Below, piece after piece: positions 1 through 11,500 of a stretch of 64,000 nt of DNA; the stretch's first letter is position 1, and the number at the start of each line of letters is the position of its first letter. The DNA is from Anaeramoeba flamelloides. Lineage: Eukaryota; Metamonada; Anaeramoebidae. The stretch lies in the NCBI GenBank assembly GCA_027625915.1, contig JANTQA010000016.1:2175001-2239000 (forward strand). Direction: 5' to 3'. Made by a program: the position numbers and the translations under genes. The notes beneath the pieces were generated by a model, which searched no databases, was not told the DNA's origin, and saw nothing but the letters and a program-made list of their open reading frames with translations.

Positions 1-645
1 AAGTTTTGGAGAGTTGAGTTATCGGTTATCAGTATTTCATTAAATAGAAATTGTACGAAAAACTCTTTTTGAATTTATCAGTAGAGGTTGATTTTACCTG
101 AAAAAAATTTTTTTATTATTCCTTTTTTGATAAATTTAGGAGTGTGAGAGTTAAAAAGTGTTTGTTTTGGAATACTTTCAAAAATTAATCTTGTTTTTTA
201 ATCTTTTGGAAGGGTAGAGCTAACAAATTGAAAATAAGGCAACAAAGCAAAAATAGTTTTACTAGGAATTCTGCGATAAAGATAGTAAACAAAATTATCA
301 GCTCTCTTGTTTGATAGTGTTTCAAAGATCAAATCTAAAATTCAGCTCATTAATCCCACAAACCTGTTTTAATCTGATTACCCTTTTTGAATTGCGTAAT
401 TAATGATTTTATTTCTTCTTTAAGTTTTTTTGGGAAAGATGGACTTTAGTATTTTTCAATTGTTTTTCGAATCCACTGTCTCCAATTTCAAGAGTAAACA
501 AGAAACACCCACTCACAAAATATAAAATATTTTTAAAATCAGATTTGGTCATTTTTTAACTTTTTACGTTTTTTTTTTTACTTGTGTGTCGAGCTAAAAT
601 TTTTCACCAAAGTTTTCTTCATTTCCTTATAACTACATCTACAAT
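1..645. other. 5' flank of CK2 beta gene, no gene seen
   Basis: AT-rich sequence with T and A runs and no open frame of note. It should hold the promoter and 5' UTR of the CK2 beta gene that starts at 646, but I see no recognisable core promoter element. I find no RNA gene. Confidence 0.5.
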
Positions 646-3600
646 ATGGACTTAGAAACAAACAAAGACAAATCACCCGTTGAACAGAAAATGGGAACAA
701 AATCAGAACCAAGCTCATCCTCAGGTTCTGGATCCAGTTCGGAGTCAAGTTACTCATCTAGTTCAGATTCAAGCCTATTATCATGGACCGAATGGTTTTG
801 TGATCTTGATGATCATGAATGGTTTTGTATAATAAATGAAGATTACTTGATGGACAACTTCAATTTTTATGGTCTACAGAAGTACATTAAAAACTACAGC
901 TACACAATTGATTTAATAAGAGATTTAGATAATGAACAATTTGGTTTGCTTTTCTTTTTTGTTTTTTTTTTTTTGTTTTTTTGTAAATTCTTCTCTTTTT
1001 ATCAAAATAAAAAATACTTTGAAAAATTTCCCAGAATTACCAGTACCAGACAAGCGATTTGTACAAAAACAGATTGTGGTTTTTTCTCGAAAGGAGAGAC
1101 TGACAAATCAAAATAATCATTCTTACAAAAAGTCTTTTCTTTGCAATTTTTTTGTAAATTTTTTTCAGTTCTCGACTGATAAAAAATAGTTTAAGGTTAA
1201 TGTTCCTTGAAATGAGAAAAAAGATTGTTTGTTTGTAATGGTTATTACTAATCTCTTTATACCTCTTCAAAGCCGCCATGTGCTGTTAAATTCAAATCAA
1301 AAAAAGTTTGTCTCAAAGTTAAAAAAGAAAAACCACAAGTGTAAATATGGCATGTTGTAAAAAATAGAGTTTTTATAATTTTCGAGATAAATAAAGAGTT
1401 TCATGCATTTATCCAAAATTTTGGTAATATTAAATGAAACACCCATTTTGTTTTTTGAGCTCGAAGAGATTTTAAATATAAAATCGTTTTGTATTACCAA
1501 TACTTTATTCGAAAAAAAAGATTTTTTTTTAAAAATTGAAAGATTGGTGTTCACCAAATGATTTTTTGATGAAAATTATTATTAGTCTATTAAAATAATC
1601 CGATATTATATTTAATATTACCAAAATTTTGGATAAATGCATGAAACTCTTTATTTATCTCGAAAATTATAAAAACTCTATTATTTACAACATTCATATT
1701 CACAGAAGTGAACTTGATTAAATCTCTAATAATTTTCATTTCGAATCGATTTTATGAAAGTTTTGACTTTTTTGCCAACAAATAATCAGCAAAATATTTT
1801 GAGTATTTGAAATAAAAATTTTATTTGCTAATTGGAAAATGTCAGTATCAAAAGACAAAAACCATTTTATTCAAAAAGGAAGAAATAAGTCAAAATTATC
1901 TAAAATTGATTTTGCGATCAAAAATTTTAAGAATCTTTTTCATTTTACAATCTGTTCAAAATGAAAAAGATTTTTCTCATTCTCTTCTTAATCATTTTAA
2001 CAAAAAAAGAATTTTTAATAAAAAAAGAATCGTTCACCGAAACCTTTGATAAATTATCAGAGAAGCAAGCAAAGTGTTACTAAAAAATTTTTTTAATAAT
2101 TAAAAAATAAAAAAATTCAAATAATCTTGAATAATTAAAAACGGTTTTTTTTTTGGAATTTTAAAATAATGAAAAAAAATTGATTACAAACAATCAAAAT
2201 TAGTTCCATGGCTAAAAAATTATAAGACCAAGAGTTTGGGCGTACTAGTTGATTCTAAAAGAAATAAAACTTTCCCCAAAGTTTGAAACCTGCATCCTTT
2301 TCTGGTGTTTTAGTTATTTTATACACAATATTTTGGGATTTTTTGTGATTTCGATTAAAATTTCTACTTCTTTTTGAAAGATTCGAATCTGGTTTGCTAT
2401 TTGTGCGTTTTTTTTTATAATACCGATCTATTGTAACCTATTTGCCTTTGTTATTATGATTTCCTCCTCTTGAAGATTTGAAAACTTGATATGTTACAAT
2501 GGGATTTTTTTATTTTTTTATTTTTAATTTTTCAATGAATTGATTTTTAGTTTTCTTGTGTGCTCATCAGAGAAAATTGAAAGTATATTTGATGTATTGC
2601 TTGCTCGAAAGTTGGAAAAACTCTCCAATTAGTAAAGCATTTGGGGATTTCTGAGTTTACTTTACAAATTGAAATCTAAAGTATTGTGATTTTTCTTTTT
2701 TGGTGACTATTAGCCAATTTTTTTTTTTTCGGTATTTTTGAGCTTTTATTTCATTTTAAATCATATTTCAGTTTAATTAAATTTTTTTAACAAAAATTAA
2801 AATATTGATTATTTTTTCATATGTCCTTAATATATAAAAGTACTGTTTTTTTCTGATTAATATTTTTCAAAATCTAGCTTATAACTTAATTCAATTAACA
2901 ACTGTGATAAAATTTTTTAGAATAAAAGCACTCTCAACTTTTGAATATCGAAAATATTTTCTGAAATTACTGTTCACTTTTTTATTTTTATTTGAAAAAT
3001 TGGTGTTGAGAAAATTTTGAAATCAAAGAATAAGTTAATAAAATTAAATTAGAATATTTTTCCAGAGAGTTTATCTTTTTTAAATAACTTTTTTTTTAAT
3101 TTTACCATTTAAAAATAAAAAAACATTTGAAGACCAAATTAGTGCCTTTTGTAAAAATAAAATCCCCCATATATTTAGAATTTGTTTTAGTAAACGAGTT
3201 AAAATAAGATATTGTATCTAAAAATATACATAATTTCAATTTAGAATTCAATAATTTTGACAAAGAATATTTTCAAGAAAAAGTTAAATTGAAACTTTAT
3301 TTATTTTAATTTTTTCATCTAGTTTTTTTAATTTTTTTAATGGAAGGTATTTGTTCGGTTTTCCATTTTTAGGGTTTTTTTGGGTCGTAGGGACATATAT
3401 TTGCAAGTTTCACAAATCTTGTTTTCGCAAAACCCCAGTGCAAGAGATACTAACTTGACAGCATTCACCCAAGTCTAAGTTCCAACTCAGTAGACTGTAC
3501 GAAAAGTTTGGTTTCAAGTCGCTTCAGTTGTTTACGGTTCGCTTTAGTTGTATAATCCCGGTTCATTTTCTTTCATAATTCCAGTTCAATTTTTTCAGGA

Positions 3601-6007
3601 TCTGACCAGATCAAGTTGTTTGTTTAGTCATGAACAAGTTGACGAATTCTTATAACGATTTTTTATTCCCCGACCTTTCCCTTCAAATACTTCAAAAAAA
3701 CAAAAAGTGGAGGAGCCTAAGGAACACAAATAACTTAAAAAAGGAATTTTGGAAAAAATAAAAAGTCTAAAAAATAAAATATCATATGTTCTTCAGCCAA
3801 ATATGAATTAAACTTTGTTTCTTCCAAAGTAGCCCAATTTTTTTTTTTCCAAATATTAATTATTTTTAATAAATAACTTTTGTAGAACAAATAAAAAATA
3901 AGTGGAATAATACACATTAGAGGATAGTTGATATACGTATAAAGTAAATAAGCTAAATTCCAAAAATTTTGTACACAGTTTAAACGGTGGAAAGAACATC
4001 AATACTACACTTTAAATTCAATTTGAAAAGAATTTTGATTTTACAAACTATTTCATTTTTTGTATTTTTTGTTTTGTTTTCATTTCCTTTTCTGTAGTTA
4101 CGTAATCTGTTTGGTTAGATCTCGAAATTTTTTTCGATGGTTGATAGAAGGTTAAGGTTGAGTTTGTTAAATAGAAAAATCACATACAATTGGTAGATGG
4201 TATCTTATCATTTGATCGATCAACAATTGTTGGTAAAATTTCAACAAATTTACCAATATATTTTTTGTTCGGCTCGTTTCATTATTTTGGACACAGAGGT
4301 TTTTATTTTTTCGTATTATATTTTTTTCTTTTATTTGGATTAAAATGATTACTTATTAAAACATTAATACTGGGTAACTTTAATGTTGTTTTATATTAGG
4401 TTTGGAAAAATACCATAAATTGGGTTTTTTTTTGCCTATTTTTGATTTTGGGTGTGTCCAAATTTTTGGAATGGGGTTTATAATCAATCAATATATTTTT
4501 TTAAAAATTGAAAATCCAAAATTCTTAAACCCCATCGATACAAGCAATAAGGTTACTTTTGATCTCCAATTAAAGATCCAAAGAAAATTCCAATAGAAAT
4601 CAATATGATTTTTTTCTACAATCATTCCAAATGTTTCAGTAACATTAGAATAACACATTTTTTTCCAGTGGCTATTGATCTTGTAATAAAAAAAAATTCC
4701 AAAACAATTCCATATCAATACAAAATAAAAAAATATTTAAAAAATCAAAAACCTAAATCCTAATAAAACATTTTAAATAACCAAAATCATAATAATTTTT
4801 TCTAAAATGTGATGATTTTTATAAATGTTAAGGTTATCAATGTAATTAATATTCAACCCCTTTCTATTTCCTTCCCTTTATATACATCTTTTGGTTCATT
4901 TTATATAAATCTTCATCATTTTATAGAATTTTTAACTGAGGAGGAAAAACAGAAATTAGAAAAAGAAGCTTTTGTATTATACGGCCTAATGCATGCGCGA
5001 TACATTATAACATATTCTGGAATGAGAGATATGAGAAAGAAAATAAAAAATCAAAGTTTTGGACGCTGCCAAAGATATTTATGCAGACAAACAGCTTTAA
5101 TACCCATTGGGCTTTCTGATAAACCAAATAAAGTAAATCCTCATTTATTTTTTTTTCTTCATAAAATCCCTTCTTTGTTTTTTGATTGCTCAGGTTAAAA
5201 ATCAAAAAAAAAAAAATAAATCGAGTTTTAAATACATTTGAAGATATTTATGTAAATATACAAGGTTTTTTTTTATATTTTGAAGAAATAATTTACTCGC
5301 TCGTAAAGTAATTAATAAAATGAATGATTTCATTTGAAATACAAAAACATTTGATAAATACCTTGTCTGATATATTATATAATAATCTTAAAAAATAATT
5401 TCTCCTGTTAAATCATTGGATTAGTTCATTTTGTTTATTTTTTTTTTTTTTTTTATCAATATTATGAAATATTAAAACGAGTGTAAATCTATTAATCTTA
5501 TTCTATATTATTATTTATTTTATATAATTATGCTATTTCTATTAATAGTCAAAAGTTAAAGTATTTTGCCCAAATTGTCAAAAAATATATCATCCACCAA
5601 AATGTTTTGAATGGATTGATGGTGCTTTTTTTGGAACAAGTTTTCCACATTTCTTATTATCTTGTTATCCACAATTAAGACCAAAAAAAAAAAAAACCAA
5701 AACACTAATTCCAAAAATTTTTGGATTTCAAATACATACATCTGTACCACAATATTATACTGGTGAAAAAAAAAAAAAAATTGAAAATAAAAGGATAATT
5801 ATCAAAGGACCGAAAAAAAATAATTTTTATAATCAAATTGAAATCGAAGTGGAAAAAGAAAAAGAAAAGGAAAAAGAAAAGGAAGAAACAAAGGTAATTC
5901 AAAATCAAAAAGAAATAGAAATAGAAAAAGTTTCAAAAGAGGATGGTCAAATTCAAGATTCTGATGAAGATAACCAACAAATAAAAGAAGAAACAAACGT
6001 GAATTAA
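646..6007 (+). CDS. CSNK2B: Casein kinase 2 regulatory (beta) subunit, three exons
   Basis: Regulatory subunit of protein kinase CK2; it dimerises through a zinc finger and docks the catalytic alpha subunits. Exons are 646-943, 4927-5132 and 5549-6007, giving 320 residues. Junction phases match (1, 0), and spacing across junction 1 equals that of animal CK2 beta. Recognisable blocks are SWTEWFCDLDDHEWFC (about 46-61), EDYLMDNFNFYGL, LYGLMHARYI, FGRCQRYLC and GLSDKPNK, then FCPNCQKIYHP and DGAFFGTSFPHFLL. The zinc ligands C147, C152, C175 and C178 keep the family spacing (5, 23, 3). Oddities: a Ser-rich N-terminal leader (residues 22-43) with acidic positions that could be autophosphorylated, a less acidic loop after DLDNEQ, and a long K/E-rich acidic tail of about 75 residues. 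Intron 1 is 3,983 bp and full of repeats; intron 2 is 416 bp. Confidence 0.94.
1352..1693. repeat. 84-bp inverted repeat (stem-loop or foldback element)
   Basis: Arms 1352-1435 and 1610-1693 are reverse complements with a single mismatch, separated by 174 bp. The arms include the stretch TTCGAGATAAATAAAGAGTT and its complement. It lies inside the first CK2 beta intron and would form a long hairpin in the pre-mRNA. It may be a foldback or long-TIR MITE; no second copy was noticed in the window. Confidence 0.9.
2822..3395 (+). mobile_element. B-family non-autonomous DNA transposon, copy B1
   Basis: This 574-bp copy is flanked by TA on both sides. It begins TGTCCTTAATA and ends with the complement of TGTCCCTACGA, so it has very short imperfect terminal repeats. 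It aligns nearly end to end with copies at 23154-23725, 43812-44386 and 55681-56252. It has no coding capacity. The TA duplication suggests a Tc1/mariner-type origin; that is an inference. Confidence 0.85.
3400..3730. other. Less AT-rich island in CK2 beta intron, unidentified
   Basis: Base composition is visibly less AT-rich than its surroundings. It contains a short direct duplication near 3518-3566 (two units starting TCGCTTCAGTTG and TCGCTTTAGTTG). No open frame or tRNA-like structure was recognised. It could be an unrecognised non-coding RNA or an older repeat. Confidence 0.3.
3953..4480 (+). mobile_element. E-family MITE, copy E1
   Basis: This ~530-bp repeat shares order and content with copies at 16956-17493, 29436-30420 and 51116-51662. 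Landmarks are a TTACGTAAT-like block, GATCGATCAA and a terminal TGTGTCCAAATTTTTGGAA. The ends are imperfect inverted repeats (AATTCCAAAAATTTTG near 3955; complement of CATTCCAAAAATTTGG at the right). It carries no gene and lies inside CK2 beta intron 1. Confidence 0.7.
4552..4695 (+). repeat. F repeat segment, copy 1
   Basis: A segment of about 145 bp running from the GATCCAAAGAAAATTCCAAT region to ATCTTGTAATAAAA. It recurs at 23910-24057 and 35262-35405. Element ends could not be placed. Confidence 0.6.
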
Positions 6008-6261
6008 TTTTCTTGGCAGTTTAATACTAAGATAGAAAAAATAAAATATAAACAATAATATATATCTCTTTAACACCCAAATTCTGTATTTTTTTTTACG
6101 AGAGTGATCAAAACTTAAAATGAATTAAAAAACAAAAATATATTAGAGAAAGTGAATGTTTCTCTTTTTAATTCGTTATAAAGTTTATAAAATCATGATA
6201 TCCGAATAAAAATTTTGATATTTTTATTATTATTTTTAATATTGAGGAGAGGTTATTCAAA

Positions 6262-6836
6262 TAAATTATCTCATGTTTGCTGTTAGGTTTTCTTGAATTT
6301 CCTATTTATTTGAAAAATCAAAAAAACCTAATGAAAATCTATTGATTTTCCAAATAAATAGAAAACTCAAAAAAAAACCTAGAACACTTCACAAATAAAA
6401 TAGAAAACCTCAAAAAAACCTAGAACATTTAACAAATAAAACAGAAAACCTTAAGAAAAGCTCCATTAAGTTTTTGTTAATTTTTGAAATTAAAAAAAAA
6501 ACACCGTTAGGTTTTCAATAATTTAAAAGAATTGAGGAAGATCTTTGATTTTGCTCTATTCTTTTGAATTCTGGAAAATCGCCGTTAATAGACTTTCTTG
6601 AGTTTTCTATTATTTGTTAAGTGTTCGTTAGGTTTTCTTGAGTTTTTTGTTTATTTGTGAAGTGTTCTAGGTTTTTTTTACTTTTTGAAATAAACCGAAA
6701 ATTTATGATAATTTTCGGTTTATTTCAAAAAGTAAAAAAAACCTAACGAAAATCGATAGATTTAACAAATAAAACAGAAATCCTCAAGAAAACCTAGGTA
6801 CTCTACGGCACTCTACGGCACTTGACAGCACTTTCT
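6262..6836 (-). mobile_element. D-family nested-palindrome element, copy D1
   Basis: The element is a mosaic of hairpins separated by TAGG/CCTAACG borders. The clearest is a perfect 34-bp-arm palindrome (6669-6702 and 6711-6744, 8-base loop). A second is built on CAAAAGAATTGAG and its complement (about 6515-6580). A small palindrome GAAAATCTATTGATTTTC lies near 6333. The outer ends are inverted repeats of each other. The right edge carries tandem ACTCTACGGC units (about 6795-6820). Related copies lie at 59953-60612 and 61626-62146. No coding capacity. Confidence 0.75.
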
Positions 6837-7275
6837 GAAACTCAAAATCTTTATTTAGAGTTTTTTATACTAGTTATCAAGTAGGTAAAATTATAACAAA
6901 CCAAATATCCTTTTTTTAATTTTTTAGAAAAAGAATTTTTATTTTTGAACGAGGATAAAGAAAAAGAAATAAGAAAAGTAAAAATACAAAAAATCACAAA
7001 ATAAAGATCAATTAAAATTTTAAAAGTTTCTTTTGTACATTGAGTATTTCAGGGGTCATTGGTAGGCTGTTTACTTTTATTTCGAAAATTTCGAGATCAC
7101 CACCATCGTAACAATTGTTTGCTTAATTCTGTACTTAACAGTAGTTAATCCCCAGTACAAGCCAGAAATACCCTTTCAAAATTAATATGATACTTTATTT
7201 ATTCATTCTGATTCTTTTTTACGAATCTACTCGCAGCCACACTAAAGACTTATACCTAGAATAACTCTAATAGAT

Positions 7276-7858
7276 TTATCCTTTTCAATTTACCCTTTTG
7301 GAAAAAAAGTTCAACACTGGTTTTTCATTGGTGACATTACTGAAAATGAAAAGTAAAATCAATAAAAAGAAGAAACCAAATAAATTCAAATAATAATCCA
7401 TTATATTATTTTCAATCAAACCAACAAAAACTATTTAAATCTACCTTCTTATCAAAATTATAGGTGAGGTTTTGGAGATAGCAAAAATAGTCAATTTTTT
7501 GAACAAATTTTTAATAATTGATCAATCAAAGAAAAACTCCATACCAAAAGATAGTATTTAAAAAAACATTTATTGTGTTAAACACTTCATTTTGTTTATT
7601 AATTTACAGTCTTTCCAAGTCTACCATAAAAGTTTAAATAAAACAAATTTTTTTTTGAATAATAACTCTTATTTCAGAATTTTTTGAAAATGGAAAATTA
7701 TATTAGAAAAATTAATTGTGTTTTATTTAAAATTTTATAGTAGCCTTGGAACGACGGTATTTATTCTTTTTTTAATTGATCTTACTTTTCATTTTCAGTA
7801 ATTGTCCGAATGAAAAACCGTGTTTCACTTTTTTTCCACAAGGGTTGAAAATAAAATC
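7276..7858. mobile_element. Long-TIR MITE-like element (~580 bp)
   Basis: Imperfect inverted repeats of about 85 bp bound this element (roughly 7285-7375 and 7770-7855). The best-matching inner part is ATTACTGAAAATGAAAAGTA at 7339 and its complement near 7800, plus GGTTTTTCATT on both arms. Arm identity is roughly 80% by eye. The interior has no coding capacity. No second copy was noticed. Confidence 0.7.
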
Positions 7859-8593
7859 TTGGGAATGATTTAAAAAATCAAAATTTTTTGGATAATTTGA
7901 AATTTTTCTTGGACAAATTCCTAATTTTAAGTTGGACGTGTTTCCCTCTACACAGTCATTATTCTTTCAAGATAAATATTATCTAGTTTTCAATAAATGA
8001 CCATTGAAAAAATCAACTCTGATCAATCATTATTGAGTTTTCAGTTCCTACTTATAAATAAGAATCCTACCAGGCACAATTTCCTACTTTTAAAATATTC
8101 CTAAATTATTAGTTCTTCTGGATCTTAGGAGATAAAGTTCATAATTCAGAAATGCTTGAAAGCATACGTAGAACACAAATGACACTCTTTTAATTATTTC
8201 TTCCGATTTAGTCTACATATTTTATATTTTTTGAGTCTATTCCAAAAGATATCTTTCATGTCGAATGGTAATTAAAACATAAAACACAATACAGTTCTTA
8301 CTACAAGGGAACTTTTCAATAGAAGAAAATCGAAGGGTGTGCAAATTGAATCTTTTTCCAAAACTTCGTAATTAGAAACAAAAAAGTTGAAAAAAATCTT
8401 GTATTTAACCTAATTTGCCATAGAACTCCAGTTGAGAATTGTTTCGTAGAAAATCAAAGAACCTACCATTTCGTTTGTTTTATCAATCTGGAAATTATCT
8501 ACTAGGAAATTAAGAATTTCCCTAATTTTGTGAAAATCATTCATTTTTTTGCAAAAATTTTTTTTTTTTTTTCTTTTTTTGTTTTTCCGTTCG

Positions 8594-11500
8594 ATGTCAC
8601 TTTCAGCCTCAATAAGAACAATGAATTTAGAAGATCGAACTGAAGCCAAGACATTATTGGAAAAAAAATTTGAAAATATCCAACAAATGACCTGGGTTAG
8701 GGTCAAAGATCCAGCCCATAATAAAAAGATCAAAAACCTAATTTTAATCCTAACAGAATTTCGGATATACACAATTTCCAAAAATAGTATGAAGAAATAC
8801 AAAATATCAGCTAACTTGCATTTGTTTGATTTAAAGAAAATTAATAGGCATAAGTTTGATCATGTAAGTGAAAAAATTTTTTTTTTTTTCATATTTTGGA
8901 ATTTAGTTTTGGAAAATACTTTTTTTTGTTTTGAAACAATTCCATAACAAGAACCACATTACAAAGTATCCCATAAAATGTTTTTTTCTTCAAACCTTTC
9001 TAACCTTAAAAACAATTGAACAAAGTTTGAGATTCATTTTCAGAAAAGCAATTCACTTGATATTTATAGTGATCAAACCGACGATCTTATTGGCACAATT
9101 TACAAGGTGTATAGTCCGCTTGTATACTGCTTTCCTGATCGGAATTTTTTTGAGTTTCAAGGCGACTTCAAGAAAAAAGAAGTTAATTTACAGCTTCCAC
9201 TTGGTGGGTTTGAAATAAATTACCGTGCGTGGTGCAATTATTTTGAAAGGCAAGTCAAGGAGGACCTCGTTTCAACTATTAACAAAGAAATGATCGAGAA
9301 GAAGGATAGTAAAGAAAAGGAAAACGAACAGGAAAAACAAAACGAAAAGAAAAATGCAAATGAAAATCAAAACGAAAATGAAAAAGAAAAAGAAAAACCA
9401 AATGGAAATGGAAAAGGAAAAAGAAAAATAAAAAAAAAAGGAAAAAGAAAAAAAAAAGGGAAGGGAAAAGGAAAAAGAAAAGGAAAAGAAAAAGAAAAGG
9501 GAAAAGGAAGCAAATCTAAAAAGAAAAGGAATAATAGTAAGGCCAGCATGAAGAAACAAAAGCAAAGCAAAGAATTTGATTTTGGACTATTTAAAGACAA
9601 TTTCCCAAATAACCCAAAAAGATATGATTTTTGGCCGTTGTGTACGTCTCTGAAATACAATGATTATTTCACATCAATAACTATTGACGATTTCCCTTCG
9701 ACAAACTCCTTACTCTCTGACTTCAGTGCTGTCGTTGTTTCAAATAGAGTACTTAAGAAGATCAAATGCACCAATATGCTAATCAGTGAAGGGTTTGATA
9801 TGATTGGGAAGGCGCTCTATAATAACCCAACAATCCCATTGTCCCATCTTGATTTTTCTGGCAATAGGATGTCAGATCGCTCCATTCAATATTTTGCAAA
9901 GGGGCTCCAATCGATGGAGAATGGTTTAACGCATTTTTCATTAGAAAACAATGCTTTAAATCAAAAGTCAATCACAACCTTATTGAATACTTTGATTCAG
10001 AACAAAAAACACCACTCAATTAAATATTTGAATCTTTCGGGCAACAAGTTCGGGAAAAGGGGCTCCATTGCCTTTGCGGATTTTTGCAAGGAAACACAGG
10101 GAACTGAAAATTCGTTGTCGTCTTTACTTTTGAAGAATTGTCATTTGAAAATTATAACAGTCATGAATTCTTTATATCACTACTGTAAAAACAATAAAAT
10201 GAAAATATTAGATTTGTCATATAACCAATTTTCAAAAAAAGATGTCATTTCTTTACAACCTTTTTGCCAGTCAATAATACAATTAAATAAACTTAAATTA
10301 ATACAATGTTCTTTAAAAAATAATTTAGTTTCTTTAGTTTTACATAGTATACTAACAAATGACATGCTCAAAAAATGTGTTTTTGAAGCTTCTTGCAATA
10401 AAATTGGCCGACAAGGTTTGACTTTAATTTTTTTTTTATTTTTTTCTTATTTTAAAAATATTAAAATAAATAATTTTAAATCAGCTGTTTTAAAAAATTG
10501 AGGACTAAACTTTTTAAAAGGCGTTTTTCAAACTCTTTGACACTTGCTTTTAAGCAATTGTGAATGGCTCCTTTTAAAACTTTTATTACTCATTTTTTTA
10601 AGAAAGATATAACAAAATTTTAAACGATTATTTCAAAAAAAAGAACAAGTACCAAAACACTTTAATAGTCTAAAGTGATTAAAATAAAGTGCTTTTCGGC
10701 AGTTTAATTATAGCTTTTATCAATTAATAACTTGAAAAGCAATAATAAAAAAATCTACATTTTTAAATCAACTGGAATTCATTCATAATGCATCGCAAAA
10801 GGTGAAAAATTAGCAATTTATTCATTTTTCATAAATAAGATTGGAGTAATTACGATTTTCAATGAAAACCGAAATTTATTGATAATATTGCGATATTTCT
10901 TGATTTACAAATACTCAATTTATTCTTTTTTTTATCATATAAAGTATTTCCAAAATGGTGCGGTTGGTGTGTTTTTTATATTCCATAAAAATCTTTTCTT
11001 TTTTAGTTTTTCTATTTATAAATTGACAAGATCAAATTAAGTGGAATATAAATAATAAATAAATAAGCAAGCACCTATTGAAAATATTTCTAAAAAAATA
11101 TAGAAAACAAATTAAACACTTTTTTTTTTAAAAAAAATGTTGCCAGACTAAATTCAATAAATAATTGACAATATGCAAATGATAAAAACGGTTTTTTAAA
11201 CTATAAAATACAGTTATAGACTTTCCTTTCTATTGGAAAAAATTTTGAGGTTAAACAAAACCTATTTATGAAAAAGATTTTATTGATCAAATAGAAACAT
11301 TACCCACCAATTTCCATCACTCAAAAATGTCATATAAAATCAAGAGATCTACAATTCTAATCTATTTTTTATTAACGGAATGTATTACAAAAAAACAAAT
11401 TTAATTATTATGTGGAATGAATAAATGATAAATAGTAATTTTATACATTTTAAAATAGTTATTCACATGTGGGAAAAACGATGTCTTAATATTGAAAGTT

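Larger units (their letters stand above)
944..4926 (+). other. Giant intron 1 of CK2 beta gene, filled with repeats
   Basis: This 3,983-bp intron joins phase-1 exons (…EQF + G|AA…). It contains an 84-bp inverted repeat (1352-1693), a B element (2822-3395), a less AT-rich stretch (about 3400-3730), an E element (3953-4480) and an F repeat segment (4552-4695). An in-frame acceptor at 1033-1034 could open a short alternative exon reading ELPVPDKRFVQKQ, but no donor of the phase needed to rejoin the gene follows, so I treat it as intronic. Confidence 0.8.
6008..8593. other. Intergenic region, repeats only
   Basis: It separates the CK2 beta stop from the CARMIL-type start. It holds nested-palindrome element D1 (6262-6836) and a long-TIR element (about 7276-7858). 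The rest is AT-rich with no supported gene. Confidence 0.6.

Noticed and set aside
1035-1189. Possible second exon of CK2 beta (ELPVPDKRF…) after an in-phase acceptor
   Set aside because: No donor of the phase needed to rejoin the 4927 exon, and direct joining 943-4927 reproduces the exact family spacing.
6795-6830. Telomere-like repeats (CCTAA/TTAGG words in D elements)
   Set aside because: The words occur as single module borders, not as tandem arrays of a telomeric unit.
9272-9660. Long minus-strand open frames rich in Phe, Ser and Leu
   Set aside because: They are antisense to the K/E-rich tract of the CARMIL-type exon.
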